Shown piece after piece: positions 1 to 8,892 of a stretch of 47,159 bases of DNA. A model generated the notes under the pieces. That model did not search any database. It worked only from the letters and a program-made list of their open reading frames with translations, and had not been told where the DNA came from. The position numbers and the translations under genes are program-made. Position 1 is the first letter of the stretch. Every line of letters begins with the position of its first letter. Source of the DNA: Hungatella hathewayi WAL-18680 (GTDB lineage Bacteria; Bacillota; Clostridia; Lachnospirales; Lachnospiraceae). Location: NCBI RefSeq assembly GCF_000235505.1, contig NZ_JH379027.1, positions 2,934,855 through 2,982,013 of the forward strand. Direction: 5' to 3'.

Positions 1-1048
1 ATGCGCCTTAAAAGCTCCTCCTCCGGCAATCCAAGCCCTTACAATCCAGCCAGCACAGGAAGGTTCCCTCCGGTTCTTCCATCTCAATCTCCGGCAGATG
101 CTCCTTTACAAAAGAAGAGACAAAGGCGATGTTTCCTTTCAGATAGGCCAGTTCTTCCCTAAGCCACGGCTCACTGGCCGGGGAGTAGGCCGCCATAACG
201 CCCTCCAGGCCGAAGGTATTACGAATATCCAGGGACATAGCCAGCTGCATCTCGTCAAACCGGTGTTTCAGCCCCTCATCCGCAATCACCGCGATGCTGC
301 ACTTCAGGCCGGGGATGTTGAAGGTCTTGCTGGGCGCCGTCAGGTGAATCACGTGAGCCCCATAGTCTCCGCTTAAGGACAGCAGCGGATAATGGGTGTG
401 TCCCTCGTAAACGATGTCGGAATGTATCTCATCGGATATGAGAAGCACCTCATTTCGAATGCAGATATCCGCCAGACGCGTAAGTTCCTCACGGCTCCAG
501 ACGCGTCCCACCGGATTGTGGGGACTGCACAGAATCATCATCCGGGTGGATGGCTCCGCCGCCTGCCGCTCCAGCAGTTCAAAATCCATCTCATAGCGTC
601 CATTCACCTTCTTTAACGGATTGTTCACCACATTTCTGCCGGTCCGTCTCACAATATCGGAGAAGGGGTCATACACCGGCGGCTGGATGATCACGCCGTC
701 ACCCTCCTTCGAAAAGGCCCGGATAGCGATGTTGATGCCCGCCACCACACTGGGCAGGGCCGTAATCTGCTTTGGTTGAACATCCCACGAGAAACGCTGT
801 TTTTCCCACCAGCACACCGCCTCATAAAATTGTTCCGTCGGTCCACAGTAACCGAAGATCTCCTGCTCCGTTCTCGCTCTCACCGCCTCCAGAATATGGG
901 GGGCGCAGGCGAAATCCGTGTCCGCTATCCACATGGGAATAAAATCCTCCGCCACGGTGGCCGAAAGTCTGGCCTCCAGCAGCGCTTTGTTCCATTTTAA
1001 ATCGCAGTTATGTTTCCTGTCTATCTCCCTGTCAAACTCATACTGCAT
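1..1048 (-). CDS. MalY/PatB-type PLP C-S beta-lyase (aminotransferase fold I), 3' end frameshifted and off the left edge
   Basis: This is a pyridoxal-phosphate enzyme of the MalY/PatB cystathionine beta-lyase family, which cleaves carbon-sulfur bonds of cysteine conjugates. Visible family features are the PMWIADTDF N-terminal block, the SPHNPVGRVW motif and the PLP-lysine region TAPSKTFNIPGLK. The ATG at 1048 has AAGGAG ten bases upstream. The frame closes at position 8 after about 346 residues, short of the usual roughly 390. The last ten residues are unlike the family, whereas a one-base shift near 31-38 restores a typical GLGLPEEELLRR ending that stays open to the window edge. It is the last gene of the operon with the M20 amidohydrolase and the transporter. 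Family is clear; substrate is inferred only. Confidence 0.85.
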
Positions 1049-1116
1049 GTTACATCATCTCCTTATTTCCTATTTTCTGCCACATATTTCTCCGTCACCT
1101 ATCTGCCACAGCATAT

Positions 1117-2307
1117 CTACGCCGCCAAAAACGGCACCAGCACGGAGGCAATCACGGCCGATACCATGGACACCGCCACGATACTGCCGATAATCATCTT
1201 GGGCATCAGAATGCCATCCAGATAATCACTCTCCCCCTGGTTCTCCGCCAGAGAGGCAATCACCTCGTTGGTGATAACAAAGTTATACGGGAATCCCAGG
1301 AAGCAGTTCAGACCGATTGCCACGGAAAGTTCTATCGGATACCCAAATTTTTTCCCAAGCGGAATGGAAAACAGTGCAATTCCAGCCGTGGCAAACAACA
1401 GGAATGCCGCCACCGGGAGAATCAGGGAAAACACCTGCTGTGGGGAGGCATCCGCAAAGTATCTCATAAAGGACGCCGTCAGACAGAGCATCAGAATGCC
1501 GAAGGAATTGGCCTTCTTAAGCGGGTCCTTCTCCAAAATGCCGAAATGAGCGGCCAGCACACCTACCACAATCATGGTCAGCGACACATTCAGTCCGGTA
1601 ATAGACTCCAAAAGCACCGCTACAATCGCCAGAATAGCAAGCTTGGCCAGGTAGTAGGACGGAACCTTATATTTCTCCGGAACCATATCATTGAGGGTTC
1701 TTCTGCTCTTCTTCGCCTTCTCCGGCTTCTGCTCCTCCTTTGTCTCCTGAAGCAGCGCCGCCCCGCTCCGGTAGCCGGTTAACAGCTTCCTGCCCGCCCG
1801 GCGCAGCATATAACTGGTCAGCGGAAAGCCTACAAATCCCTGCATGATGTAAATGATGGAGGACAGCATCGCCAGCTCCGTCAGTCCCTGGGCCGCCGCC
1901 GCGTCCGACATGATGATCGTGGCAATCCCTCCGCCGGTCAGCGGTGGAATGGCAACCAGAGCCGTGTTGACATCAAAGAACAGTGCCCCAGCAATCCCCG
2001 CAAATACAATCACGCCCGCTACGGAAAGCAGCGTGATAATCACGGCCCGCCATTCCTTTTTCAGTTCATGTAAGCTGAACATGGCTCCTACCTGCAGCAG
2101 AATCACCGACATGGTAATGGTTCTGACCGACATTACCATGGAGATATTCAGAATATCCTTCGGAAATATGGTCCAGTAACCGGTCAGGAAACAGATTGCG
2201 ACAATCAACAGTGATGGAATCCTGCCTTTTGATTTCTTCGAGACCGCTTCCCCAAGCGCCATAACTACCATAACAACTGCAAATGCAGTATAAAAATTCC
2301 AAGTCAT
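1117..2307 (-). CDS. GltS-like (ESS-type) integral membrane transporter
   Basis: A polytopic membrane protein of 396 residues with about ten hydrophobic segments in two halves, split by a charged cytoplasmic loop near residues 170-215 that is rich in Lys and Glu. Each half holds a Gly- or Asn-rich break in a membrane segment (PPLTGGGIAT and GLNCFLGFPYNF). This recalls the re-entrant loops of sodium:glutamate symporters and related inverted-repeat carriers. I chose the ATG at 2307 over an in-frame upstream start because GGGGGA lies just before it and the upstream start would overlap the M20 gene. It is sandwiched between the amidohydrolase and the C-S lyase, so it probably imports or exports their substrate. 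The transported molecule is not known. Confidence 0.6.
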   Translation of the reverse strand: MTWNFYTAFAVVMVVMALGEAVSKKSKGRIPSLLIVAICFLTGYWTIFPKDILNISMVMSVRTITMSVILLQVGAMFSLHELKKEWRAVIITLLSVAGVIVFAGIAGALFFDVNTALVAIPPLTGGGIATIIMSDAAAAQGLTELAMLSSIIYIMQGFVGFPLTSYMLRRAGRKLLTGYRSGAALLQETKEEQKPEKAKKSRRTLNDMVPEKYKVPSYYLAKLAILAIVAVLLESITGLNVSLTMIVVGVLAAHFGILEKDPLKKANSFGILMLCLTASFMRYFADASPQQVFSLILPVAAFLLFATAGIALFSIPLGKKFGYPIELSVAIGLNCFLGFPYNFVITNEVIASLAENQGESDYLDGILMPKMIIGSIVAVSMVSAVIASVLVPFLAA

Positions 2308-2320
2308 ATGTACTTCCCCC

Positions 2321-3517
2321 TTATCGTTCTTCCAATGTATCAACCGCGTACTTGACAGCCGCCCCACAGCCGCGTATCAGCACTCCTTCATCCAAATCAA
2401 ACTCCTTCGTGTGATGTCCGGCCCCGTATCCATGCTCCTCGTCCCGAATACCCAGAAATGCCAGCACTCCCGGATATTTCGCCAGATAGACCCCCATGGA
2501 TTCCGTGGCAAACCACGGCTCGCAGTCCGCCAGGACTTCTTCCCCAAACAGCTCCCGGATGCCGGACGCTGCCCGCTCACTGCACGATACATCGTTTATC
2601 ACGGAGCAGTCCGCCTGGAGAATCCGCTCAAACTCCACGGTACACCTGTGGGCTTCCGCCACCAGCATGCAGACGCGTTTGACCGATTCAAATGCCTTCT
2701 TTCCCTCCTCCACATCAAAGTAGCGCATGGTGCCGGAAAAGGTTCCCTCGTCCGCAATCACATTTCCCTTCTCCCCGCATTTCATGGCCCCAATTCCGAG
2801 AGTAACCGTCTTGGCAGGATTGATTTCCCCGGTCCAGATACTGTTTAAATTCACCAGAATCTGGGCCATGCACATCAGCGGATTCACCGTCAAATCCGGT
2901 CTGGAGGCGTGGCCGCCCTTTCCCTTCACCCGGATTGTGAAGGATGTCAGCGCCGCCATCCGCTCCCCGGGCTGTACACACAGCCGCCCGTTTTCCAGCC
3001 CGGCATACACATGGGTGGCATAGCAGGTGTCCACCGGATACCGTTTTAACGCCTCCATCATCTGGTCCACGCCCCGGCCGGTCTCCTCCGCCTGTTCAAA
3101 CACCACAAGAACCGTTCCGTGAAGCTGGCTCTTTAACCGGTTCAGCACCAGCATCGCCCCCAGCATCATCGCCATATGGGCATCGTGGCCGCAGGCATGG
3201 GACACCCCGTCATTCCCGGATACCGAAACTTTCTCACCCGACAGATTCTCCCGGCTCTCCTTCACCGGCAGCGCATCCATATCCGCCCGCAGGACCACGG
3301 TTTTCCCCTCAAAACCGCCCTCAATCCTGGCGATGATGCCATAATCCCCCACCATCTCCCAGGAAAGTCCCTGGGCTTTGACAACCTCCAGGATTTTTGC
3401 GCTGGTCTCCTTCTCAATCCCGCTGAGCTCCGGATGTTCATGAAACCACCGCCGGTATGCCCGCATCTGGGGTTCCACCTCATGAAGCAGAGCTGTCAGC
3501 TGTTCCCGTTCCATCAT
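2321..3517 (-). CDS. M20 family (M20D) metal-dependent amidohydrolase
   Basis: A 398-residue zinc-type amidohydrolase of the M20D group (hippurate hydrolase, N-acyl amino acid deacylase, IAA-amino acid hydrolase relatives). Metal-site motifs are RADMDALP (77-84), HACGHDAH (107-114), EQAEE (141-145), His169 in CYATHVY, and GHHTKEFDLDE near the C-terminus. A dimerisation insert lies around residues 190-300. Two ATG codons stand in tandem at 3517 and 3514 after GGAG-rich sequence. It is the first gene of an operon with the GltS-like transporter (13 bases downstream) and the C-S lyase, and sits behind a promoter carrying three MarR-type operators. Deacylation of an N-acyl amino acid is the expected reaction; the exact substrate is inferred. 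Confidence 0.88.
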   Translation of the reverse strand: MMEREQLTALLHEVEPQMRAYRRWFHEHPELSGIEKETSAKILEVVKAQGLSWEMVGDYGIIARIEGGFEGKTVVLRADMDALPVKESRENLSGEKVSVSGNDGVSHACGHDAHMAMMLGAMLVLNRLKSQLHGTVLVVFEQAEETGRGVDQMMEALKRYPVDTCYATHVYAGLENGRLCVQPGERMAALTSFTIRVKGKGGHASRPDLTVNPLMCMAQILVNLNSIWTGEINPAKTVTLGIGAMKCGEKGNVIADEGTFSGTMRYFDVEEGKKAFESVKRVCMLVAEAHRCTVEFERILQADCSVINDVSCSERAASGIRELFGEEVLADCEPWFATESMGVYLAKYPGVLAFLGIRDEEHGYGAGHHTKEFDLDEGVLIRGCGAAVKYAVDTLEER

Positions 3518-3549
3518 CGTTCTCCCTCTCCTTCCCTTTCCGATTTTAC

Positions 3550-3562
3550 TTTAGATACTAAA
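3550..3562. promoter_or_regulatory. MarR-type operator, copy 1
   Basis: A perfect inverted repeat TTTAG-ATA-CTAAA, the copy closest to the M20 start codon (32 bases upstream). It has the same half-sites and 3-base spacing as two other copies in this gap. Confidence 0.7.
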
Positions 3563-3577
3563 ATATATAACAAATAA

Positions 3578-3590
3578 TTTAGCATCTAAA
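3578..3590. promoter_or_regulatory. MarR-type operator, copy 2
   Basis: A perfect inverted repeat TTTAG-CAT-CTAAA in the transcribed leader of the M20 operon, 28 bases from copy 1 centre to centre. Confidence 0.7.
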
Positions 3591-3603
3591 GTATTGGATA
3601 TTC

Positions 3604-3621
3604 AAAAAGCCCATTGTGGGC
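3604..3621 (-). terminator. Short leader hairpin followed by T5
   Basis: Read on the minus strand this is GCCCA-CAA-TGGGC followed by five T. It lies about 30 bases downstream of the predicted M20 operon transcription start. It could be a weak attenuator, or the end of the marR transcript. The stem is only five base pairs, so confidence is low. Confidence 0.3.
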
Positions 3622-3641
3622 GCTCTGAACATCAAATTTAT

Positions 3642-3654
3642 TTTAGTTGCTAAA
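3642..3654. promoter_or_regulatory. MarR-type operator, copy 3, at the transcription start
   Basis: A perfect inverted repeat TTTAG-TTG-CTAAA immediately downstream of the -10 box at 3658-3663. A bound dimer here would cover the predicted transcription start, which fits repression. Confidence 0.72.
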
Positions 3655-3657
3655 GTA

Positions 3658-3686
3658 ATTATAGAACGATAAAGTCAAGCCGTCAA
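3658..3686 (-). promoter_or_regulatory. Sigma-A promoter of the M20-transporter-malY operon
   Basis: On the minus strand the sequence reads TTGACG, 17 bases, TATAAT. Both boxes are close to consensus and the spacing is ideal. Predicted transcription begins near 3651, inside operator copy 3, and gives a leader of about 134 bases before the M20 ATG. Confidence 0.8.
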
Positions 3687-3747
3687 TGCTTCTGTTTATT
3701 TTCCCTGATATGCCTAAATTCCCAACCTTTATTTTGTGCATATTGCA

Positions 3748-4224
3748 CTATTCCTTTTCATCGGCAGCCATTTGATAAAACCGGTTAATATTGTCCAGGA
3801 ACCTGTCACAGACTTTCAGTTCCTCCTCCGTAAACTCCGCCATGAACTCCTCAAACCGCTCATAGGCATCCCTGTCCTTTTCCCGGTGAAACGCCAGCGC
3901 TTTTTGGGCCTTCTCCGTCATCACACAGGTGATATGCCTGGAATCGGAGGCATCCTTCTTCCGGATGATATACCCCTTCTTCTCCAGTCTTGAAGCTATC
4001 TGGGATGCGGCCCCGCCTGTCACTTCCAGCTTCTCCGCAATCTGTCCCATGTCCAGTTCTCCGCCTCCCAGCACATCGATGAAATGGGCTTCTCTCATAT
4101 AGAGAAGTTCCTCCGTGCCGTAAGTCCGGGGCGTGCTCTGATATTTATAAACCGTACCTGATATCCTGGTCACCTTTCTGATTAATTTTACCAGATACTG
4201 ATAACGCTCGTTTTTCCGCATCAC
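3748..4224 (-). CDS. MarR family transcriptional regulator
   Basis: A 158-residue protein with the MarR winged-helix core: the recognition segment MGQIAEKLEVTGGAASQIASRLEKKG is followed by the wing DASDSRHITCVMTEKAQKAL and a C-terminal dimerisation helix. Translation may begin at GTG 4224 or the adjacent ATG 4221; GAGGAAG precedes both. It is encoded just upstream of, and in the same direction as, the M20-transporter-malY operon, whose promoter carries three 13-bp palindromes of MarR operator type. It is therefore the likely repressor of that operon. No such palindrome was seen upstream of its own gene. The ligand is unknown. Confidence 0.88.
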   Translation of the reverse strand: MMRKNERYQYLVKLIRKVTRISGTVYKYQSTPRTYGTEELLYMREAHFIDVLGGGELDMGQIAEKLEVTGGAASQIASRLEKKGYIIRKKDASDSRHITCVMTEKAQKALAFHREKDRDAYERFEEFMAEFTEEELKVCDRFLDNINRFYQMAADEKE

Positions 4225-4238
4225 TCTTATTTCTTCCT

Positions 4239-5051
4239 CTACTCCGCCACCTGCTCATACATGTCGGCCAGCGCATAGGCCCGCTGTCTTGTGGACTCTG
4301 CCAGGGAGGCTGTGTACTCCAATCCCTCCAGGGTTCCGCCAGCCGAGTTCTTGGCGGCTTCCACCGCTTTGGCGTCTCTCTCCTTCATCCACTCCCGCTC
4401 CGCGCTCACCAGTTCCTTGGTCTGCTCCTCGTCGAGGTAATTCAGAAGGTCATTGTAAATGTTGTTCAGTTCACTGTCCCACAGCTTTAACTCGTTCTCC
4501 GCCGCCGTCTTCATGGAATAAGTGGTGGCCTCCGTCTCGGAGCTTCTGATCTTCTGGATCTGAAGGTCCAGCTCATCCAGTCTGGCCCGGTAGCTGGCTT
4601 TGCCGTTGTCTCCTTCCATCAGGGTGGCAGATTTTCTCGTGGGCGGCGCACCGGGTCCCGTCTGCTCCGACTCGATGAACGTGACGGCCGCGGTTGTCTC
4701 AAGAGGCGATAACACCTCCGACATCGTCTCCTCCACCTGGCTGTTCGTCGTCTCAGCTGCAGCTATTTCCGCCATTGGCACTCCATCGGAAGCGCGGGCT
4801 TCGGACGTCCCGCTTCCGGAAGTCTGGGCCTGTACGGCATTGGCGCTGTCCGCCTTCGTCTCCGCTTCCCCGGTATCCCCGCCTCCCGCCGCCTCAAACT
4901 GCGCTCCGGCGGTCGTCTCTGCCATGGCCATCTCCCGTGGGGCCCTGGCAGTGGCAGACTTTTTATTCAATATGAAACTGTTACATGTGGTGACCAATAC
5001 CCCGACGGCTATGATTCCCAGCATGACAAACCAGATTCTTCTATGCTTCAT
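4239..5051 (-). CDS. Membrane-anchored LprI-like (DUF1311) protein
   Basis: A 270-residue exported protein. A single hydrophobic segment near residues 6-22 acts as signal anchor. A long low-complexity Ala/Thr/Glu linker follows to about residue 140. The C-terminal domain matches the lysozyme-inhibitor LprI-like pattern: LNNIYNDLL, then EREWMKERDAK, GGTLEG and ESTRQRAYAL. The paired cysteines usual in that domain are absent here. ATG 5051 is chosen because GGAGAGG precedes it; an in-frame TTG at 5075 has no good site. It lies 14 bases before marR and may be cotranscribed with it. Whether it inhibits lysozyme is not shown by the sequence. Confidence 0.65.
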   Translation of the reverse strand: MKHRRIWFVMLGIIAVGVLVTTCNSFILNKKSATARAPREMAMAETTAGAQFEAAGGGDTGEAETKADSANAVQAQTSGSGTSEARASDGVPMAEIAAAETTNSQVEETMSEVLSPLETTAAVTFIESEQTGPGAPPTRKSATLMEGDNGKASYRARLDELDLQIQKIRSSETEATTYSMKTAAENELKLWDSELNNIYNDLLNYLDEEQTKELVSAEREWMKERDAKAVEAAKNSAGGTLEGLEYTASLAESTRQRAYALADMYEQVAE

Positions 5052-5087
5052 ACGGCTGTTCCTCTCCAAAATCAACAGATATGTTTT

Positions 5088-5099
5088 GCTGAATTCAGC
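5088..5099. repeat. 12-bp perfect palindrome upstream of the LprI-like gene
   Basis: The sequence GCTGAATTCAGC is its own reverse complement and lies 36 bases upstream of the ATG at 5051. It may be an operator or part of a leader. I could not place a convincing -35/-10 pair around it. Confidence 0.35.
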
Positions 5100-5170
5100 G
5101 TATCACAAACCGGAGGGAAATGGAATAGTCATCCTGAATTAGTAATATATTGTAAGATTTAATTAAAAAT

Positions 5171-5656
5171 TTATAACCCCTCTGTCACACCCTCATCCAC
5201 CAGCAGGTTGTCCCCGTCGGCGGCGCTGGTGGCCAGCTTGTCGCAGCGCTCGTTTAGCGGATGGCCGGCATGTCCCTTCACCCAGCAGAATTTCACCCGG
5301 TGGGGATTCTTGGCCCTCAAAAGCCGCTCCCACAAATCGATATTCTTCACCGGACCGGTCTTTCTCTTCCAGTTGTTCTCCACCCACTTGTCAATCCAGC
5401 CCTGGTTGAAGGCGTCGGTGAGATACTTGGAATCCGAGTACAGTTCCACCTCGCAGGGGCGATTTAACGCCTCAAGTCCTGCAATGGCCGCCATCAGCTC
5501 CATCCGGTTGTTGGTGGTCCGCACATATCCCGCCGACAGTTCCTTCTCGTGCAGCGTTCCGGTGCTGTCCGTAAACTGGAGCACAGCTCCATATCCTCCG
5601 GGGCCGTCCGGATTTCCCCTGGCCGCCCCGTCTGTAAATAACATCACTTTTCCCAT
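5171..5656 (-). CDS. rnhA: Ribonuclease HI
   Basis: A 161-residue RNase HI that degrades the RNA strand of RNA-DNA hybrids. The catalytic set is complete: Asp9 ([11 protein letters not shown]), Glu53 (NNRMELMAA), Asp75 (ELYSDSKYL), His129 (KGHAGHP) and Asp139 (ERCDKLA). ATG 5656 has AAGGAG nine bases upstream. A longer in-frame start at 5698 would overlap the upstream MBL gene and lies outside the conserved domain. It follows the RNA-processing beta-lactamase gene by 13 bases, so the two are probably cotranscribed. Confidence 0.93.
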   Translation of the reverse strand: MGKVMLFTDGAARGNPDGPGGYGAVLQFTDSTGTLHEKELSAGYVRTTNNRMELMAAIAGLEALNRPCEVELYSDSKYLTDAFNQGWIDKWVENNWKRKTGPVKNIDLWERLLRAKNPHRVKFCWVKGHAGHPLNERCDKLATSAADGDNLLVDEGVTEGL

Positions 5657-5669
5657 AGTTCGTGACTCC

Positions 5670-7271
5670 TTATCTGTCCCATTTATCGCATAGTGCATGA
5701 ATCTGGTCCGCGAATTTGGCCAAATCCTTGTTGGCTCCGCCTTCGTTCCGGAGAATCACCTGGCGCAGGCGCTCACCGGCCGCCACCAGACGTGCAAAGA
5801 CGCCGCTGGCCTTCCTGGTGCTCTCCGTCTCCTTCACAATCGGCACGCCCTCGGTTCTGGTTACCCAGGCACCGGCCGCCAAATCATAGACCGAGCCGGA
5901 AAATGGCGCCGCCGCGTTAAGCCCCAGCTCTCTTTGCAGCTGCTCCACAAAGATATCGCAGACCGCATCGTCGCCGTGTACCGCAAACACCATCTGCGGC
6001 TTCTCCTCGTAGGCCCGGATCCACTCCAAAAGCCCCGTCCGGTCCGCATGGCCGCTGAGTCCCTCAATAGTCTCAATATGCGCCTCCACGTCGATGGACT
6101 CGCCAAAGAGGTTCACCGCCCTGGCCCCCTCCTGGAGGGTTCTTCCCAGCGTCCCCACCGCCTGATAGCCGGCAAAGACCACCGAGCACTCCGGCCGCCA
6201 CAGATTGTGTTTCAGATGATGGCGGATACGCCCCGCATCACACATTCCCGCCGCGGAAATGATGACCTTGGCCCCGGAATCAAAGTTGATAGCCTTGGAC
6301 TCCTCGCTGCTCACCGACAGCTTCAGCCCTGGGAAGGAAATGGGGTTAATCCCCTGCTCCACCAGTGCCCTGGTCTCGTCGTCATAGCAGCGCAGCAGAT
6401 TCTCCGTAAACACATGGGTGGCCTCCACCGCCAGCGGACTGTCCACGTAGACCTCAAAATTATCGCGGCCCTTCACCATACCGTCGTGCTTGATTTTCCG
6501 GATAAAATATAACAGCTCCTGGGTTCTGCCCACCGCAAAGGCGGGAATCACCACATTGCCGCCCCGGTCCAGGGTCTCCTGGATAATGCGGGCCAAATCC
6601 GCCACATGATTCTTGGATTTAGCGTGTTCCCTGTCGCCGTAGGTACACTCCATTACCACATAATCTGCTTTTTTAATATAGTGCGGGTCCCGGATTAAGG
6701 GCTTGTTCTTGTTGCCGATATCGCCGGAGAAGACGATTTTCTTCTCCACGCCCTCCTCCCGGCACCAGACCTCGATGGAGGCGGAGCCGAGAAGATGGCC
6801 GGCGTCTACAAAACAGATGGTCACGGAATCGCTCAGCTTCACCGTCTCATTGTACTCATGAACCTCGATGTGCTCCAGCAGTCCCGCCGCGTCATTCAGC
6901 GTATATAACGGCGGCTCCTCCGGCCGCCCGGCTCTTCTGGCCTTCCGGTTCTTCCACTCCGCCTCCATCTCCTGGATGTGGGCGCTGTCCTTCAGCATAA
7001 TGTTGCAAAGTCCTCCGGTAGCCACGGTGGTAATCACCTTTCCCCGAAACCCTCTGGCGTAGATAAAAGGCAGATACCCCGCATGGTCAATGTGGGCATG
7101 AGTCAGCAGAACGTACTCTATCTCGGCGTAGCTGACGGGAAGGTCCGCATTTTCATAGGTGTTGCCGCCCTGCTCCATCCCGCAGTCCACCAGAAGTTTC
7201 GTCTCCCCCACTTCCAGATAATGGCAGCTTCCCGTCACCTCATGGTCCGCCCCGATAAATGTCAATCTCAT
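5670..7271 (-). CDS. MBL-fold beta-CASP RNA metallohydrolase (CPSF-type)
   Basis: A 533-residue metallo-beta-lactamase of the beta-CASP/CPSF group, which cuts RNA. The metal signature [12 protein letters not shown] sits at 57-68, the second metal region is [10 protein letters not shown] and FSGDIGNK, and the beta-CASP insert occupies the middle third, with the late histidine motif [12 protein letters not shown] near residue 410. The region after residue 450 is less conserved. ATG 7271 follows AGGAGG closely. Pairing with RNase HI suggests a shared nucleic-acid turnover operon. It is distinct from RNase J, which is longer and differs in motif context. The exact RNA target is unknown. Confidence 0.85.
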   Translation of the reverse strand: MRLTFIGADHEVTGSCHYLEVGETKLLVDCGMEQGGNTYENADLPVSYAEIEYVLLTHAHIDHAGYLPFIYARGFRGKVITTVATGGLCNIMLKDSAHIQEMEAEWKNRKARRAGRPEEPPLYTLNDAAGLLEHIEVHEYNETVKLSDSVTICFVDAGHLLGSASIEVWCREEGVEKKIVFSGDIGNKNKPLIRDPHYIKKADYVVMECTYGDREHAKSKNHVADLARIIQETLDRGGNVVIPAFAVGRTQELLYFIRKIKHDGMVKGRDNFEVYVDSPLAVEATHVFTENLLRCYDDETRALVEQGINPISFPGLKLSVSSEESKAINFDSGAKVIISAAGMCDAGRIRHHLKHNLWRPECSVVFAGYQAVGTLGRTLQEGARAVNLFGESIDVEAHIETIEGLSGHADRTGLLEWIRAYEEKPQMVFAVHGDDAVCDIFVEQLQRELGLNAAAPFSGSVYDLAAGAWVTRTEGVPIVKETESTRKASGVFARLVAAGERLRQVILRNEGGANKDLAKFADQIHALCDKWDR

Positions 7272-7334
7272 TTATACATTACCTCCTGTATCTTTCTCTC
7301 CAGTACAAGCAGCAACTGGTGTCATAATATGTAC

Positions 7335-7364
7335 AGTATAACATTGAACTATATAATAATGCAA
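7335..7364 (-). promoter_or_regulatory. Putative promoter for the MBL nuclease-rnhA operon
   Basis: On the minus strand it reads TTGCAT, 18 bases, TATACT. It overlaps the last codons of spoIVA and gives a leader of about 55 bases before the ATG at 7271. Confidence 0.5.
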
Positions 7365-8824
7365 ATCATACCACCGTTACTGTCGTTAATAATTTTCTGT
7401 AACGTATCCTGGAGCTTCATCTGACAGTCCTCCGTCATCTGGGAAACCTTAGCCTGGATGCCGTCCTCCACAATCTGTTCGATGGACTTGCCGAAAATGT
7501 TGGTGTTCCAGATGCCGTCCTCGCTCTCCCTGGCATTCTGCTTGATGTAGGCAATCAAATCCTCCGCCTGCTGTTCGCTGCCCACAATCGGCGCAATCTC
7601 CGTCTCGATATGGGCCTTAATCATGTTGATGGACGGCGCCTCCGCCTTCATTTTCACCCCATATTTGTTGCCGTGCTTAATCACCTGCGGCTCATCCAGC
7701 ATAATCTCCGAGCGCTCCGGCGTCACCACCCCGTAGCCCCGCAGCCGCACCTGGCTCATGGCATTCTGAACCTTCTCGTACTCCTTCTGCATCTGGGCCA
7801 GACTGCTGAGCGTCTGCATCAGCTGGTACTCGCCCTCAATGGGAATTCCCACATAGTCGCTCAAGATCTGGTAGTAATAGCTGTCATCCACATTCACATC
7901 CACGGACACGCTGCCGTCCGCCATCTCCATCCGGGCCACCTTCATGCCTTTGATGTAGTCGGCCGCCACGTCAAGAAGCTGCCCCGTGATGTCCTTCATG
8001 TGGGACACCTGGCCCATCACATCCTTCACCGCCTGAATCACCGAAGCCTTCAGCCAGTGGGTGGACGGCAGGATTTCCAGCCATTTCGGGATATAGAAGT
8101 CCATCTGGGTCACCGGAAACTCCTTCAGAACCCGCTCCAGAATATGGAAAATGTCTTCTTTTTTCAATTGCTCGCAGTTCACCGGCATGACGGTCACGCC
8201 GTACTTCCCGCTCATCTCCTCCGCCAGGGCCACCGTCTCATCGGAGTAGGGCTTCGCCGAGTTTAACAGGACGATAAACGGTTTTCCCAGGTTTTTCAGT
8301 TCCTGGACCGTCCGCTCCTCCGCCGGCAGATAGTTTGGCCGCTTCAACTCCCCGATGGAGCCGTCCGTGGTCACCACGATACCGATGGTGGAGTGGTCGT
8401 TAATCACCTTCCTGGTACCAATCTCCGCCGCCTTGGTAAAGGGAATCTCATAGTCATACCAGGGTGTCTTCACCAGACGCTCGCTCTCGTTTTCAATGTG
8501 TCCGGACGCTCCGTCCACCATGAATCCCACGCAGTCAATCAGCCGGACCTTGGCGGAAATGCCGTCGTCCAAATCAATCTGGGCCGCCTCCTTCGGGATA
8601 AACTTGGGCTCCGTCGTCATAATCATCTTGCCCGCCGCGCTCTGCGGCAGTTCATCTCTCGTCTGGTTCCTGCCATGCTCGTCTTCCATCTTCGGAAGCA
8701 CCATCAGCTCCATAAACCGTTTGATAAATGTGGACTTGCCCGTTCTCACCGGCCCTACCACGCCTATATAGATTTCACCACCGGTTCTGGCTTTAATATC
8801 TTTGTATACAGAATATTGTTCCAT
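7349..8824 (-). CDS. spoIVA: Stage IV sporulation protein A
   Basis: SpoIVA is the ATPase that polymerises on the forespore outer membrane and forms the basement layer of the spore coat. The protein is 491 residues, full length for the family. It carries a Walker A loop GVVGPVRTGKST (21-32), a TRAFAC GTPase-like domain with a DCVGFMVDG segment, and the conserved SNGGMICIII C-terminal tail needed for assembly. ATG 8824 follows AAGGGGG. A sigma-E-like promoter lies just upstream. It marks the organism as an endospore former. Confidence 0.96.
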   Translation of the reverse strand: MEQYSVYKDIKARTGGEIYIGVVGPVRTGKSTFIKRFMELMVLPKMEDEHGRNQTRDELPQSAAGKMIMTTEPKFIPKEAAQIDLDDGISAKVRLIDCVGFMVDGASGHIENESERLVKTPWYDYEIPFTKAAEIGTRKVINDHSTIGIVVTTDGSIGELKRPNYLPAEERTVQELKNLGKPFIVLLNSAKPYSDETVALAEEMSGKYGVTVMPVNCEQLKKEDIFHILERVLKEFPVTQMDFYIPKWLEILPSTHWLKASVIQAVKDVMGQVSHMKDITGQLLDVAADYIKGMKVARMEMADGSVSVDVNVDDSYYYQILSDYVGIPIEGEYQLMQTLSSLAQMQKEYEKVQNAMSQVRLRGYGVVTPERSEIMLDEPQVIKHGNKYGVKMKAEAPSINMIKAHIETEIAPIVGSEQQAEDLIAYIKQNARESEDGIWNTNIFGKSIEQIVEDGIQAKVSQMTEDCQMKLQDTLQKIINDSNGGMICIII

Positions 8825-8851
8825 AAAGATACCCCCTTGCTATGCTGATAC

Positions 8852-8881
8852 AATATATGCAGGGGGGTGTCTAAATTATTC
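8852..8881 (-). promoter_or_regulatory. Sigma-E-like promoter of spoIVA
   Basis: On the minus strand it reads GAATAAT, 15 bases, CATATATT, close to the Bacillus/Clostridium sigma-E pattern (about GNATATN and CATANNNT). It lies 28 bases upstream of the spoIVA ATG and directly after the livF stop. spoIVA is a sigma-E gene in known spore formers. Confidence 0.6.
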
Positions 8882-8892
8882 AATCTATTTGA

